From Mycolicibacterium setense (lineage in GTDB: Bacteria > Actinomycetota > Actinomycetes > Mycobacteriales > Mycobacteriaceae), in NCBI RefSeq assembly GCF_000805385.1, contig NZ_JTJW01000003.1, forward strand, positions 928,738 to 992,737: DNA of 64,000 nucleotides. The letters are read 5' to 3'. The translations under genes were made by a program, and so were the position numbers. Below are positions 1 through 9,244 of this stretch, one piece after another. Position 1 is the first letter of the stretch, and every line of letters begins with the position of its first letter. Below the pieces are notes generated by a model. The model was not told the origin of the DNA. It worked only from the letters and a program-made list of their open reading frames with translations, and did no database searches.

Positions 1-917
1 CGGAGGGAACCTTTACCGAAGTGGCGTTACTGCAGATGGTGACCCACGAAATGGTGCCCGCTCTGCAATCGGCGAGCGACGGCACAGCCGGCTTCGCACC
101 GGTGCTGACCGACAGCACCCCGGATGCACTGGCCGCGGTCCGCGACGGCCGGGCCGACTATGCCTGCGTTCCGATCGAGAACTCGATCGAAGGGTCGGTG
201 CTGCCGACGCTGGACAGCCTGGCCGTCGGGACACCGCTCCAGATCTACGCCGAGCTGACCCTCGACGTGGCGTTCACCATCGTCACCCGGCCGGGGCACA
301 GCGGGCCGGTGCAGACCGTGGCCGCCTTCCCGGTGGCGCTCGCGCAGGTACGTCAATGGCTGGCCGCCAACCTGCCCGACGCCGCGATCGTGCCCGCCAC
401 CTCCAATGCCGCAGCGGCCCACGACGTCGCCGAGGGCACCGCCGACGCCGGGGTGAGCACGCGGCTGGCCGCCGAGCGCTGCGGGCTGGACATCCTGGCC
501 GCCGACGTCGTCGACGAAGCCAACGCCCGGACCCGCTTCGTGCTGGTCGGCGCGCCCGGCGTGCCGCCGTCGGCCACCGGCGCCGACCGCACCTCCGTCG
601 TGTTGCGCCTGGACAACACCCCCGGCGCGCTGGTCGCCGCGATGACCGAGTTCTCGATCCGCGACATCGACCTCACCCGGATCGAAAGCCGGCCCACCAG
701 AACCGAGCTGGGCACGTACATGTTCTTCCTCGACTGTGTGGGGCACATCGAGGACGATTCGGTGGCCGAGGCACTCAAAGCGCTGCACCGGCGTTGTACC
801 GATGTGCGATATCTGGGTTCATGGCCGACCGGAGCGAGCGCGGGTGCGCCCCCGCCGCGTCTGGACGAGGCCACACGGTGGTTGACGGGTTTGCGCGACG
901 GAACGGGCACCTCATGA
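1..917 (+). CDS. pheA: Prephenate dehydratase, 5' end cut by the window
   Basis: Converts prephenate to phenylpyruvate in phenylalanine synthesis; cytoplasmic. The frame is open from base 3 and reads EGTFTEVALLQM, the N-terminal motif of the family, so only the first few residues are missing. The GTG at 21 lies inside that motif and is not the true start. The catalytic TRF motif is visible in NARTRFVLVG, followed by a C-terminal ACT domain (SVVLRLDNTPGAL) with the ESRP motif that binds phenylalanine for feedback inhibition. The stop overlaps the ATG of the next gene (ATGA at 914-917), so the two are probably translationally coupled. Same order as M. tuberculosis pheA-gpm2. Confidence 0.95.
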   Translation, partial: EGTFTEVALLQMVTHEMVPALQSASDGTAGFAPVLTDSTPDALAAVRDGRADYACVPIENSIEGSVLPTLDSLAVGTPLQIYAELTLDVAFTIVTRPGHSGPVQTVAAFPVALAQVRQWLAANLPDAAIVPATSNAAAAHDVAEGTADAGVSTRLAAERCGLDILAADVVDEANARTRFVLVGAPGVPPSATGADRTSVVLRLDNTPGALVAAMTEFSIRDIDLTRIESRPTRTELGTYMFFLDCVGHIEDDSVAEALKALHRRCTDVRYLGSWPTGASAGAPPPRLDEATRWLTGLRDGTGTS

Positions 918-1603
918 GCGGACGGCTGATCCTCGTCCGCCACGGACAGTCCCAAGGCAACGTCGCGCGGCGTCTGGACACCCGGCCGCCGGGCGCAGAG
1001 CTGACCGAACTCGGCCACGACCAGGCCCGGCGGTTCGCCGGAACGCTCGGTCAGCGTCCGTCGATCCTGGCTCACTCGGTGGCTCGGCGCGCGGCACAGA
1101 CGGCTGCCGGTATTGGCACCGAAACCGGCCTTGTCCCATTCGAATTCGAAGGGGTCCACGAAGTTCAGGTGGGTGAACTGGAGGACCGCAGCGACGACGC
1201 CGCCGTCGCCGAGTTCAACCGGATCTACGAACGCTGGCACCGGGGCGAACTGGACGTGCCGATGCCGGGCGGCGAGAGTGCCGAGGCGGTCCTGGCCCGC
1301 TACGTGCCCGTGCTCACCGAACTGCGCCTGCGGTATCTCGACGACAACGAGTTCAACAGCGACATCGTGGTGGTGAGCCACGGGGCGGCCATCCGGTTGG
1401 TGGCCGCCGTGCTGGCCGGCGTCGAGGGCAGCTTCGCCCTCGACCATCACCTGGGCAATACCGAATCGGTCGTGCTGGCACCGATCACCGACGGGCGCTG
1501 GAGCTGCGTGCAGTGGGCGGCGTTGACACCGCCGTTCTATCCGGAGCCCGGCGCAACGCCGGTCGCCGATGCGGTGACCGCCGATACCGACCCGATGGGC
1601 TAG
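914..1603 (+). CDS. gpm2: Histidine phosphatase / phosphoglycerate mutase family protein
   Basis: A 229-residue cytoplasmic protein of the histidine phosphatase superfamily. The N-terminus reads LILVRHGQSQGN, containing the catalytic RHG motif, and a second catalytic histidine is in VVVSHGAAIRLV. The ATG at 914 was chosen because it overlaps the pheA stop and places the RHG motif near residue 9, as in the family. The M. tuberculosis neighbour of pheA in this position is annotated gpm2, but true phosphoglycerate mutase activity is not shown by sequence and a general phosphatase role is equally possible. Its stop overlaps by a few bases the stop of the convergent small gene. Confidence 0.88.
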   Translation: MSGRLILVRHGQSQGNVARRLDTRPPGAELTELGHDQARRFAGTLGQRPSILAHSVARRAAQTAAGIGTETGLVPFEFEGVHEVQVGELEDRSDDAAVAEFNRIYERWHRGELDVPMPGGESAEAVLARYVPVLTELRLRYLDDNEFNSDIVVVSHGAAIRLVAAVLAGVEGSFALDHHLGNTESVVLAPITDGRWSCVQWAALTPPFYPEPGATPVADAVTADTDPMG

Positions 1604-1800
1604 GCGTACCGCCGGATCGACAGGTCACCCTCACGCGCGCACGGGCAGCCCACCGCCTGACAGTCGACGGTGAAGCTATGCGCTGCTTCCGGTGTGGTGC
1701 AGCCGTCGTCGGTGCATTCCGCGCGGTACTGGACGTGGATGATCACGGTGCCGTGGCAATGCTCCAGACCGGCTGCGCACTCCCGGCACTGGATCGTCAT
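1600..1800 (-). CDS. Small Cys-rich protein, probable metal-binding
   Basis: A 66-residue protein with eight cysteines (C5, C8, C15, C29, C34, C47, C52, C54) and nearby histidines (H14, H16, H22, H41), a density typical of a zinc or other metal-binding knuckle protein. The arrangement CxxC at the N-terminus and CPC near the C-terminus is visible. No family was recognised with confidence. It sits just downstream of the zincin gene on the same strand (48 bp gap) and converges on gpm2 with overlapping stops. Coding status is inferred from the composition and tight packing; a chance ORF is possible. Confidence 0.6.
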   Translation of the reverse strand: MTIQCRECAAGLEHCHGTVIIHVQYRAECTDDGCTTPEAAHSFTVDCQAVGCPCAREGDLSIRRYA

Positions 1801-1848
1801 AGCCCGTTGATAGCACTGTGGGCCGACAAATGGCGGTTGCCGCGCCTG

Positions 1849-2199
1849 CTAGCCCCAACCCAACTCGTGCAGCCGCTCGTCATCAATCCCGAAATGATGC
1901 GCGATCTCGTGAATCACAGTGATGGCCACCTCGTCGACCACATCGGCCTCGCTGTCACAGAAATCCAGCAGGGCCCCGCGGTAGATCGTGATGGTGTCCG
2001 GCAATGACCCGGCGTACCAGGAATCCCGCTCCGTCAGCGCCACACCCCGGTACAGGCCGAGGATCTCGGGCTCGTCGGGGTCGCGATCCTCGACCAGGAC
2101 CACGACGTTGTCGAGGGCGGCGGCCAACTGCGGCGGGATCAGATCGAGTGCGTCGGACACCAACTCGTCGAACCGCTGCGAACTCATCCGCACCGGCAC
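1849..2199 (-). CDS. Minimal zincin-type metallopeptidase family protein (Rv3836-like)
   Basis: A 116-residue protein of the MMP-like (zincin_1, DUF1025) family. The zinc-binding HEIAHHFGID is an HExxH motif followed by acidic residues near the C-terminus. The chosen GTG at 2199 lies 4 nt after the stop of the upstream membrane-protein gene; an in-frame ATG at 2187 (MSSQRFDEL) would give 112 residues, and neither start has a clear ribosome binding site. M. tuberculosis has the same gene next to Rv3835 near serS. Substrate unknown; the family is small for a protease and some members may not be proteolytic. Confidence 0.85.
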   Translation of the reverse strand: MPVRMSSQRFDELVSDALDLIPPQLAAALDNVVVLVEDRDPDEPEILGLYRGVALTERDSWYAGSLPDTITIYRGALLDFCDSEADVVDEVAITVIHEIAHHFGIDDERLHELGWG

Positions 2200-2203
2200 G
2201 GGT

Positions 2204-3646
2204 TTACGGCCCCGGCGGTACGGGGACCGGCTCACCCGGCGGCGGACCGGCGGGCGGCGGCCCGCCGTCAGGAACGGGAGCCGGTGCCTGCTCGGGAGCG
2301 GGCGGCGGAGCCTGCTCGGGCGGCGGCGGGTTGAAGGTGTTGGCCTGGGTGGGAGCCGGCGCCGCTGTGGTCGCGGACTGCGGCAGGTGCTGGCCGCCCG
2401 ACGAACTCGACGAACCCGAGGATCCGGACGAGCCCGAGCCCGATCCTGACGACCCTGAACTCGATGAGCCTGACCCCGACGAGCTCGAGCCTGAGGACGA
2501 ACCCGAAGACGAGCCCGATCCCGACGAGCCTGATCCCGACGATGATGGCTCATCGACATCGGGCATCGGAACGGGCTCCATGTTGAGCCGCTCCTCCGGG
2601 ATGTCAGGCGGCGCCACCGGCGGCTGCCCGTTGATCATCAGTGGTCCCTTGGCGCTGTTGACCAGCGTCGACCAGCCGCCGTTGCCCAGCGTGGCGCCGA
2701 TGCTGCACGACACCTGGCGGCTGCCGGCCGACCAGCTGGGCAGCGAGATCGTGCTGTAGCTCAGGGCCAGCGTGGTGGTGCGCAACTGGACCGGGGCCAG
2801 GTAGGCGTCGGTCTGCGCGGTGCAGGCGTCCTTGATGAAGTTGTCCTGATCGCCCTCCGCGGGCAGCCCACCGGGGAACTTCTCGCCGAGGTTGACCGCG
2901 CCGGTGACCTCCATGGCGTGCGGCGCCGCACAATCCACCGGGACGTCGGTGGGCTGGTTCGTGGCGGCGTCGATGCCGAGGCAGGTGCCTGCGGCCCACA
3001 CCTTCGACTGATCGAGGTCGGCCACCTTGCCCGTGGACTCCAATTGGCTGTCGCCGGGGCCGAGCAACTGCAGGCCGCACAGCATGCGCCGCTCGCCGGA
3101 TTGCTTCCACGCCTTCTCGCCGGACCACAGCAGGCCGATGGTGTACTTGCCGTTCGGGTCGTACTTCGGTCCGAGGTAGCCGCGCACCGACGGGGTGCAC
3201 TGTTCCTGGCTGATCTGCTTGATCCGGTCCACCGACGGCGGCGGCGCACCCGGCCCGTACTCGCTGCCGGGGAACGTGCGCATGTCGACGGCCTGTGCGA
3301 CCTCGAAGCGATGGTTGTCCTTGCAGTCCACGATGTGCGCGGCGTCAGGATTACGGCCGGGCCAGTTCAGGCAGTCGCCGCGCTTGACGTGATTGAACGT
3401 GTCGTTGCCGCGGGGGCCGAGGGCGATCGCGCCCGGACCGGAGTTGGCCCCCTCGCTTCGGGGCAACGCGGTGATCACGCCGGCGATCAGCAGTGCGCCG
3501 AGCGCCGTCAACAGCAGCGCACGTCGCGTCGACGCGGCTGCCAGACTCTGCCACCACCGTTCCCGTGCCGGTTGTTCGTCCGGCGCAGGTGCGGCGAGCG
3601 GGTCCCCACTTTCGGGCTGCTCGGGGTGCTCGGGTGCTTCCAACAT
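2204..3646 (-). CDS. Septum-formation-family membrane protein with low-complexity tail (Rv3835-like)
   Basis: A 480-residue single-pass membrane protein. The start is the ATG at 3646, preceded by GGAGGG; the reading frame stays open upstream but has no matching start. An acidic, proline-rich cytoplasmic segment of about 40 residues is followed by one transmembrane helix (about residues 42-62, [20 protein letters not shown]). Outside it are two repeated Cys-containing domains resembling the Septum_form family (GDCLNWPG, then [10 protein letters not shown]). The C-terminus is a long Ser/Gly stretch and then a Pro-rich tail, likely wall-spanning. The M. tuberculosis homologue is about 449 residues. 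Function not established; divergent from serS. Confidence 0.85.
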   Translation of the reverse strand: MLEAPEHPEQPESGDPLAAPAPDEQPARERWWQSLAAASTRRALLLTALGALLIAGVITALPRSEGANSGPGAIALGPRGNDTFNHVKRGDCLNWPGRNPDAAHIVDCKDNHRFEVAQAVDMRTFPGSEYGPGAPPPSVDRIKQISQEQCTPSVRGYLGPKYDPNGKYTIGLLWSGEKAWKQSGERRMLCGLQLLGPGDSQLESTGKVADLDQSKVWAAGTCLGIDAATNQPTDVPVDCAAPHAMEVTGAVNLGEKFPGGLPAEGDQDNFIKDACTAQTDAYLAPVQLRTTTLALSYSTISLPSWSAGSRQVSCSIGATLGNGGWSTLVNSAKGPLMINGQPPVAPPDIPEERLNMEPVPMPDVDEPSSSGSGSSGSGSSSGSSSGSSSSGSGSSSSGSSGSGSGSSGSSGSSSSSGGQHLPQSATTAAPAPTQANTFNPPPPEQAPPPAPEQAPAPVPDGGPPPAGPPPGEPVPVPPGP

Positions 3647-3800
3647 TGCCCTCCATTGTGACAGGCGTGTCAGGCCCTGTGACAACTGATGCAGTTGTAA
3701 TGTTGCGAGGTTGTGCCCGGCGGCAGCGGGAATCAGGACGCCGTCGCTCCGCCGCACTTCGATCGACCACCTCAGATGTACGTCGCCGCATTTCAAAAAG

Positions 3801-3806
3801 TAGGGT
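3801..3806 (+). promoter_or_regulatory. -10 box of a leaderless serS promoter
   Basis: TAGGGT lies 7 nt before the GTG start of serS at 3814. A TANNNT hexamer at this spacing places the transcription start on or within a base or so of the start codon, as in the many mycobacterial leaderless mRNAs, and no Shine-Dalgarno sequence is present. The same TAGGGT with 7-nt spacing recurs before the gene at 9245. Confidence 0.5.
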
Positions 3807-3813
3807 TGCGCCC

Positions 3814-5070
3814 GTGATCGACCTCAAGCTGCTGCGCGACAATCCCGACACCGTCCGTGCGTCGCAACGGGCTCGCGGAGAGGACCCGGCGCTCGTCGAC
3901 GCGCTGCTGCAGGCCGACACCGCGCGGCGGGCCGCCATCTCTGCTGCCGACAACCTGCGGGCCGAGCAGAAGGCCGCCAGCAAGCTGGTGGGCAAGGCGA
4001 CACCCGAGGAACGTCCGGCGCTGCTGCAGCAGGCGAAGGATTTGGCCGAGCAGGTCAAGACCGCCGAGGCAGCCCAGGCCGAAGCCGAGAACGCCTTCAC
4101 CGCCGCGCACATGGCGATCGGCAACGTGATCATCGACGGTGTTCCCGCCGGCGGTGAGGACGACTTCGTGGTGCTCGACACCGTCGGCGAGCCACGGGCG
4201 ATCGAGAATCCGAAAGACCATCTTGAGCTCGGCGAGGCGCTCGGACTGATCGACATGGAACGCGGCGCCAAAGTGTCGGGTTCGCGGTTCTACTTCCTCA
4301 CCGGCCACGGTGCGCTGCTGCAACTCGGCCTGCTGCAACTGGCCACCCAGGTGGCCGTGCAGAACGGTTTCACGCTGATGATCCCGCCGGTGCTGGTGCG
4401 CCCCCAGATCATGGCGGGCACCGGATTCCTCGGCGCGCACGCCGACGAGATCTACCATCTGGAGGACGACGACCTGTACCTCGTCGGCACCTCGGAAGTG
4501 CCGCTGGCGGGCTATCACTCAGACGAGATCCTCGACCTGTCGGCCGGCCCGCGGCGGTATGCCGGCTGGTCCTCGTGCTTCCGGCGGGAGGCGGGCAGCT
4601 ACGGCAAGGACACCCGGGGCATCATCCGGGTGCACCAGTTCGACAAGGTCGAGGGCTTCATCTACTGCAAGCCCGAAGATGCCGTGGCCGAGCACCAGAA
4701 GCTGCTGGGCTGGCAGCGTCAGATGCTGACCGCCATCGAGGTGCCCTACCGGGTGATCGACGTCGCCGCAGGCGATCTCGGATCGTCGGCGGCGCGCAAG
4801 TACGACTGCGAGGCGTGGGTACCGACCCAGCGGACCTACCGCGAACTCACCTCCACCTCGAACTGCACGACGTTCCAGGCCAGGCGGTTGGCCACCCGCT
4901 ACCGCGACGAGAACGGCAAGCCGCAGATCGCCGCGACCCTCAACGGAACGCTCGGTACCACCCGCTGGCTGGTGGCCATCCTGGAAAACCATCAGCAACC
5001 CGACGGCAGCGTGCGCGTTCCCGAGGCACTGGTGCCGTTCGTCGGCACCCCGGTGCTGGAACCCCGGTAA
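3814..5070 (+). CDS. serS: Seryl-tRNA synthetase
   Basis: Charges tRNA-Ser with serine in the cytoplasm; class II synthetase. The 418-residue product matches the usual length. It begins [15 protein letters not shown], typical of bacterial SerRS, followed by the N-terminal coiled-coil arm that grips the tRNA (about residues 30-105, Lys/Glu/Ala-rich). The class II core follows, with motif 2 around [28 protein letters not shown] and motif 3 near [15 protein letters not shown]. The GTG at 3814 is supported by the conserved N-terminus and by the -10 box just upstream. A longer frame extends back to 3493 but overlaps the divergent gene and is not credible. Confidence 0.97.
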   Translation: MIDLKLLRDNPDTVRASQRARGEDPALVDALLQADTARRAAISAADNLRAEQKAASKLVGKATPEERPALLQQAKDLAEQVKTAEAAQAEAENAFTAAHMAIGNVIIDGVPAGGEDDFVVLDTVGEPRAIENPKDHLELGEALGLIDMERGAKVSGSRFYFLTGHGALLQLGLLQLATQVAVQNGFTLMIPPVLVRPQIMAGTGFLGAHADEIYHLEDDDLYLVGTSEVPLAGYHSDEILDLSAGPRRYAGWSSCFRREAGSYGKDTRGIIRVHQFDKVEGFIYCKPEDAVAEHQKLLGWQRQMLTAIEVPYRVIDVAAGDLGSSAARKYDCEAWVPTQRTYRELTSTSNCTTFQARRLATRYRDENGKPQIAATLNGTLGTTRWLVAILENHQQPDGSVRVPEALVPFVGTPVLEPR

Positions 5071-5103
5071 CCGTCCACACCGCGGCCCAGTAGTACTGCG
5101 GAC

Positions 5104-8100
5104 ATGACGGGGGACGATGCGGTACGGGTGAGGGTGCTCGGCCCGGTACAGGCCTGGGTCGGCGATGACCCGGTGGATCTCGGGGCCCGGCTGCAACGGG
5201 CCCTGCTGGCGAGACTGGTTGCCGCCCACGGCCATACGGTGTCGGTCGACCGGCTGATCGACGACCTGTGGGAGGGCGAGCCGCCACCCAAGGCGCTGTC
5301 GGCTCTGCAGGTCTACGTCTCGCACCTACGGCGTGTGCTCGAGCCCGGGCGGCAGCGGCGGGCGCCGGCCCGCATCCTGGTCAGCGCCGCGCCCGGATAC
5401 TGCCTGCGGCTGCCGGTCGACGCCGTCGATTCCTGGCAGTTCGAGGCCAAAGTCACTGCGGCATACGAAGAATCGGACCCGCAGCAGCGCGCGCGTCTGC
5501 TGGAGCAGGCACTGGCCGGTTGGTCGGGGGATCCTTTCGCAGGTGCCGGGGACGCGTTGTGGGCCGCACCGGAGGTGACCCGGCTGACCGAACTGCGGCT
5601 GGCCGCGGTGGAAGCCAGGGCCGCCGCGCTGGTCGAACTCGGCCGGTACGGCACCGCCGTCGCCGCCCTGGAGCGCCATTGCCACGAACGTCCCGGCCGC
5701 GAGGGCGCCGCCGCGGTGCTGGCGACGGCGCTGTACCGGACCGGCCGCCAGACCGACGCGCTGGATGTGTTGCGGCGCACCCGAGACCACCTGGTCGCCG
5801 AGCTGGGGCTCGAACCCGGCCGCGCACTGCGCGACCTCGAACGCGACATCCTGCGTCAGGCCGATCATCTGGAGCCGTCCCGGCCGGCTGCGCAGCCGGC
5901 CATACCGGAGATCGCGTCGCCCGATCGCATCGAGGCGGCCGCCTACGGCCGGACCGAGGAACTCGCGGAGATCGACTCGGCGGCAAAGGCGGTCGCCGTG
6001 GGTGGCAGCGCCGTGCTGTGGATCGCGGGCGAAGCGGGCTCGGGCAAGACCACTTTGGCCGCCGCCGCCACCACTCGGCTGCGCGCCGCGGGCTGGCGGA
6101 CCGTGCACGGCCGCTGTCCTGAAGTGCACGGCGCACCGGCCGGGTGGGCGTGGACCGAGGTGCTGCGTGACCTTCTCGACCCGGCGAGCCCGGTGGAGGA
6201 CAGGCACGCGCTGGGACCTCTGCTGCACGACGGCGCCGCGGTCGAGCCCGGCACATTCTGGTTGGGGCACGCGGTGGCCGATGTCTTGAGCGCGGTCGCC
6301 GAGCAGCGGCCGCTGGCCGTCGTGCTCGATGACCTGCACCGCACCGACGGCCTGACGTTGGAGCTGCTGCGCCTGGTGGCCGACCGGATCAAGGACCTGC
6401 CGGTGCTGGTCATCGGCACCTATCGACCCTCGGAGGATCGTGGCGAATTGGAAGTGGCCCGGGCCGCGCTGACGGTGCATACCGCGGCGCACCTGATGCT
6501 CGGCGGGCTGGATGCCGCGGCCACCGCCGCGCTGGCCGCCGACTGCGGGATGACCGCCGTCAGCGGCGAGGCCCTCAGGTTGCTGCGGGAGCGGACCGGC
6601 GGCAACCCGCTGTTCGTCCGGGAACTGGCCCGGCTGATGGCGGCCGAAGGACCGGAGGCGGTGTGGGCGTCGGTGCCGGTCGGGGTCCGTGATGTGTTGC
6701 GGCGCAGGCTTGCCCGGCTACCCGGCCAGACCGTCACCGCGCTGCGTCAGGCCGCCGTACTGGGGCGTGACATCGATGTCGACCTGCTGTCCGAACTGGG
6801 CCGCAGCGACCCGGAAGACCTGCTCGACGCGCTCGAGCCGGCCGTCCTGCTGGGGCTGCTCGACGAGCCCGAGCCCGGTCGGTTGCGGTTCGCGCACGCG
6901 CTGGTTCGCGACACGCTTTACGAGGACACCTCGAAGCTGCGCCGGTCGCGGCTGCATGCCGCCGCGCTGGAGTTGCTCCGCGCACCGGGCCGTTCGGTCG
7001 ATCCGGCTGCCCTGGCGCACCACGCCGTCGCGGCGGCGACGGCCGAAACAGCTTCGGCCGCTGCGGCTTTCGCCACCGAGGCGGCTCGTGAAGCGGATTC
7101 GGTCGGTGCCCACGCCGAAGCCGCCCGGCAGTGGCGTGCGGCTGTGCAGATGCTGGAGCTGGCGACCGGCCGCCGACTGCTGCCGCCGGCCGACGGTCTG
7201 GAAGACGAGATCGACGCCCGTTGCGGGCTGATCTCCGCGCTGGCGCAGTCCGGTGACGCCGTCGCGGCCCGGGCCGAGATGAAGGCCGCGCTGCATCTGT
7301 TGAGCGGGAAGTCGCGCGACGACCTGACGGTCCGCGTGCTCACCGCGTGGGACACCCCGTTGGTGTGGCGGGACCGGGAATACGACGAGTCCGACACCCA
7401 GATGATCGGGCTGCTGCGCCGCGTGCTGGCGGGCGCCGGAACCACACAGCACACCGGACTCACAGTGGCCGACCGGATTCGGCTGCTCAAGGCGCTCTAC
7501 GTGGAATTGGAGGGCACAGATCCCGAAGGGGCGCTGGCCGCCAGTACCGAACTGCTCGGCTTGGCGCGACAGGCCTATGCGGAGGATCCGGGATCGTCGG
7601 GCCGGCTGCTGTGCACCGCACTCAACGTCCGGGCCTACTGCGCGTTGGGTCCCGACCTCGATGCCGAACGTGACTCGACAGCCGCCGAACTGCTGCGGAC
7701 CGCGGAGGCCACCGAGCAGGCCGACTATCAAGCGGTGGCGCACTGGCTGCTGTCGCTGGCGGCGGGTCACCGGTCCGACCTGGCGACGGCGAAACGACAC
7801 GTCGACATCGCGGTGGCCCGGGCCGGCACGGGTCAGCTCGTCCATCTTCTCGGTGTGCTCGGCCTGTTCCGGGCGCGGATGCACCTACTGGCGGGGCGCC
7901 TCGACGACGCGGTGAGCGCCTACACCGATCTGGCGGCGCGCATGGTGGAGAACGGCGCCGCCAACGGTGCCAAGCTGGCGATGGTGGGCCGGGTGACGGG
8001 CGAGTTCTGCCTCGGGGATCTGGGACTCCTGGCCGACGAGCTGGTGTTCTTCTACAAGGAGGTGTCGGTCGCCGCGCTGGACGCCGCCGTGCTCGCCCTG

Positions 8101-8439
8101 ATCGCACGCGGCCGCGAGGCCGAGGCGCGAGAGCTGTGGCGAGACCGCGGGCCGATCGAGCGGGCGTACTTCTGGCTCCCGTTCACTGTGCTGCGCGTCA
8201 ACGCGGCGGTGGCGCTCGGCGACCTCGACGAAGTCCGGGCCCGGGCGGCCGACCTCGGACCGTACTCCGGCCGCATCGCCGGACTCGGCGTCGACGGGCT
8301 GATGGTGGGCCCGGTGGACGACGCGCTCGCCGCCGCCGCCGACGCGCTGGGCCGGCCGGATGAAGCACATCGTTACCGGGTGGCCGCGTCGGCGCTGCGC
8401 GACCGGCTGGCCGCCGAAGCCCGCGGCTTCCTCGACTGA
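5104..8439 (+). CDS. Large BTAD-AAA+ transcriptional regulator (SARP/AfsR-like)
   Basis: An 1111-residue cytoplasmic regulator. The N-terminus (about residues 5-100) is an OmpR-type winged helix (VRVLGPVQAWVGDDPVDLG ... LQVYVSHLRRVLEPG). Residues of about 105-255 form a bacterial transcriptional activator (BTAD) domain, helical and TPR-like. Then comes a STAND/AAA-type ATPase with Walker A GEAGSGKT at 309-316 and Walker B LAVVLDDLH around 404-412. The remaining 600 residues are alanine-rich helical repeats. This is the AfsR/large SARP architecture, related in its N-terminus to EmbR but lacking the FHA domain. Target genes are not evident. Its last 67 bases overlap the convergent hemerythrin gene. 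Confidence 0.88.
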   Translation: MTGDDAVRVRVLGPVQAWVGDDPVDLGARLQRALLARLVAAHGHTVSVDRLIDDLWEGEPPPKALSALQVYVSHLRRVLEPGRQRRAPARILVSAAPGYCLRLPVDAVDSWQFEAKVTAAYEESDPQQRARLLEQALAGWSGDPFAGAGDALWAAPEVTRLTELRLAAVEARAAALVELGRYGTAVAALERHCHERPGREGAAAVLATALYRTGRQTDALDVLRRTRDHLVAELGLEPGRALRDLERDILRQADHLEPSRPAAQPAIPEIASPDRIEAAAYGRTEELAEIDSAAKAVAVGGSAVLWIAGEAGSGKTTLAAAATTRLRAAGWRTVHGRCPEVHGAPAGWAWTEVLRDLLDPASPVEDRHALGPLLHDGAAVEPGTFWLGHAVADVLSAVAEQRPLAVVLDDLHRTDGLTLELLRLVADRIKDLPVLVIGTYRPSEDRGELEVARAALTVHTAAHLMLGGLDAAATAALAADCGMTAVSGEALRLLRERTGGNPLFVRELARLMAAEGPEAVWASVPVGVRDVLRRRLARLPGQTVTALRQAAVLGRDIDVDLLSELGRSDPEDLLDALEPAVLLGLLDEPEPGRLRFAHALVRDTLYEDTSKLRRSRLHAAALELLRAPGRSVDPAALAHHAVAAATAETASAAAAFATEAAREADSVGAHAEAARQWRAAVQMLELATGRRLLPPADGLEDEIDARCGLISALAQSGDAVAARAEMKAALHLLSGKSRDDLTVRVLTAWDTPLVWRDREYDESDTQMIGLLRRVLAGAGTTQHTGLTVADRIRLLKALYVELEGTDPEGALAASTELLGLARQAYAEDPGSSGRLLCTALNVRAYCALGPDLDAERDSTAAELLRTAEATEQADYQAVAHWLLSLAAGHRSDLATAKRHVDIAVARAGTGQLVHLLGVLGLFRARMHLLAGRLDDAVSAYTDLAARMVENGAANGAKLAMVGRVTGEFCLGDLGLLADELVFFYKEVSVAALDAAVLALIARGREAEARELWRDRGPIERAYFWLPFTVLRVNAAVALGDLDEVRARAADLGPYSGRIAGLGVDGLMVGPVDDALAAAADALGRPDEAHRYRVAASALRDRLAAEARGFLD

Positions 8440-9119
8440 ACACCGAAGACCGCCCGTTCCCGCCGCCGGTGGATCAGCCGCAACACCGACAGCAGGACGC
8501 GGAACCCGATCCCGACGTGTTGTGCCAGCGTCGAACGTTCCTCCTCGGTCATCACGGCCAGCGAGCGCGGACCGTCGAACGACAGCCGGCTGCCGTCCCG
8601 GGCGGCGCGTTCCACCGACTCCCAGTCCGCCACCGACACGTGCTCGGTGATCAGCGGGAAAACCTCGAGTTCCTCGTCGTTGATGTGTTCGGTCAGCAGC
8701 GCCGTGAGTTCGTCCAGCTCGATCGCCATGAGGGCGGCGATCTGGCGGTCGCCCATCGACAGCCGGAACGCCGCGGCGCGGGCCCGCAGCTGGTCCAACC
8801 GCGGGTCGAGGGCGGCATGGTCGTCGGTCAGCTCGCTCAGGTCGACGTGGTTGCCCGCACTTGCCCGGATCACCGGCCACACCACGGTGTCCTCGGTGGT
8901 GTGGTGATGGTGGATGGAATCGCACAGCCACTCCAGGTACCGCGCGATGGCCCGGGCGCGGCCGGGTGTGCAGATCACATCCCGGTCCCGCACCGCCGCG
9001 GCCAGTTCGGTCAGCCGGCGCAGATCGGCAAGCATCGCCCGGTGAGCCAGGGTGATACCCAGCAGGTCCGGTGCGGGATCGCCTGAGTGACTGGGGGCGA
9101 CGGTGTCTGTGGTTGGCAC
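8373..9119 (-). CDS. Hemerythrin (HHE) domain protein
   Basis: A 248-residue soluble protein with a hemerythrin-like four-helix cation-binding domain: HRAML early, SIHHHHTTEDTVVWP around residue 70-85, DDHAALD, and HINDEELEVFPLI near 145. These supply the His, Glu and Asp ligands expected for a di-iron site. Mycobacterial members respond to oxygen or nitric oxide, but the role here is not known. The GTG start at 9119 has a good GAGGAG ribosome binding site seven bases upstream. A perfect palindrome lies just beyond it (9133-9147). The C-terminal tail is Arg/Ser-rich and is encoded in the overlap with the BTAD regulator. Confidence 0.85.
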   Translation of the reverse strand: MPTTDTVAPSHSGDPAPDLLGITLAHRAMLADLRRLTELAAAVRDRDVICTPGRARAIARYLEWLCDSIHHHHTTEDTVVWPVIRASAGNHVDLSELTDDHAALDPRLDQLRARAAAFRLSMGDRQIAALMAIELDELTALLTEHINDEELEVFPLITEHVSVADWESVERAARDGSRLSFDGPRSLAVMTEEERSTLAQHVGIGFRVLLSVLRLIHRRRERAVFGVQSRKPRASAASRSRSADAATR

Positions 9120-9132
9120 GGTGGTGCTCCTC

Positions 9133-9163
9133 GGATCGGGCCGATCCTGGTGTGGCGGATCGG
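9133..9163. promoter_or_regulatory. Palindromic candidate operator upstream of the hemerythrin gene
   Basis: GGATCGG (9133-9139), one base, then CCGATCC (9141-9147) is a perfect 7-bp inverted repeat, and a further GGATCGG copy follows at 9157-9163. It lies immediately upstream of the hemerythrin ribosome binding site and about 100 bp before the divergent DUF5718 gene. A regulator site is a plausible reading; no protein can be assigned. Confidence 0.4.
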
Positions 9164-9231
9164 AACTGTTGGAGCACAGCCTGGATGCGGCGACTTAAGT
9201 GCGACTTGTATCCGGCTTGTCACGGCCACAG

Positions 9232-9237
9232 TAGGGT
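9232..9237 (+). promoter_or_regulatory. -10 box of a leaderless promoter for the DUF5718 gene
   Basis: TAGGGT sits 7 nt before the ATG at 9245, the same hexamer and spacing as at serS, and there is no ribosome binding site. Confidence 0.5.
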
Positions 9238-9244
9238 TGCAGCC

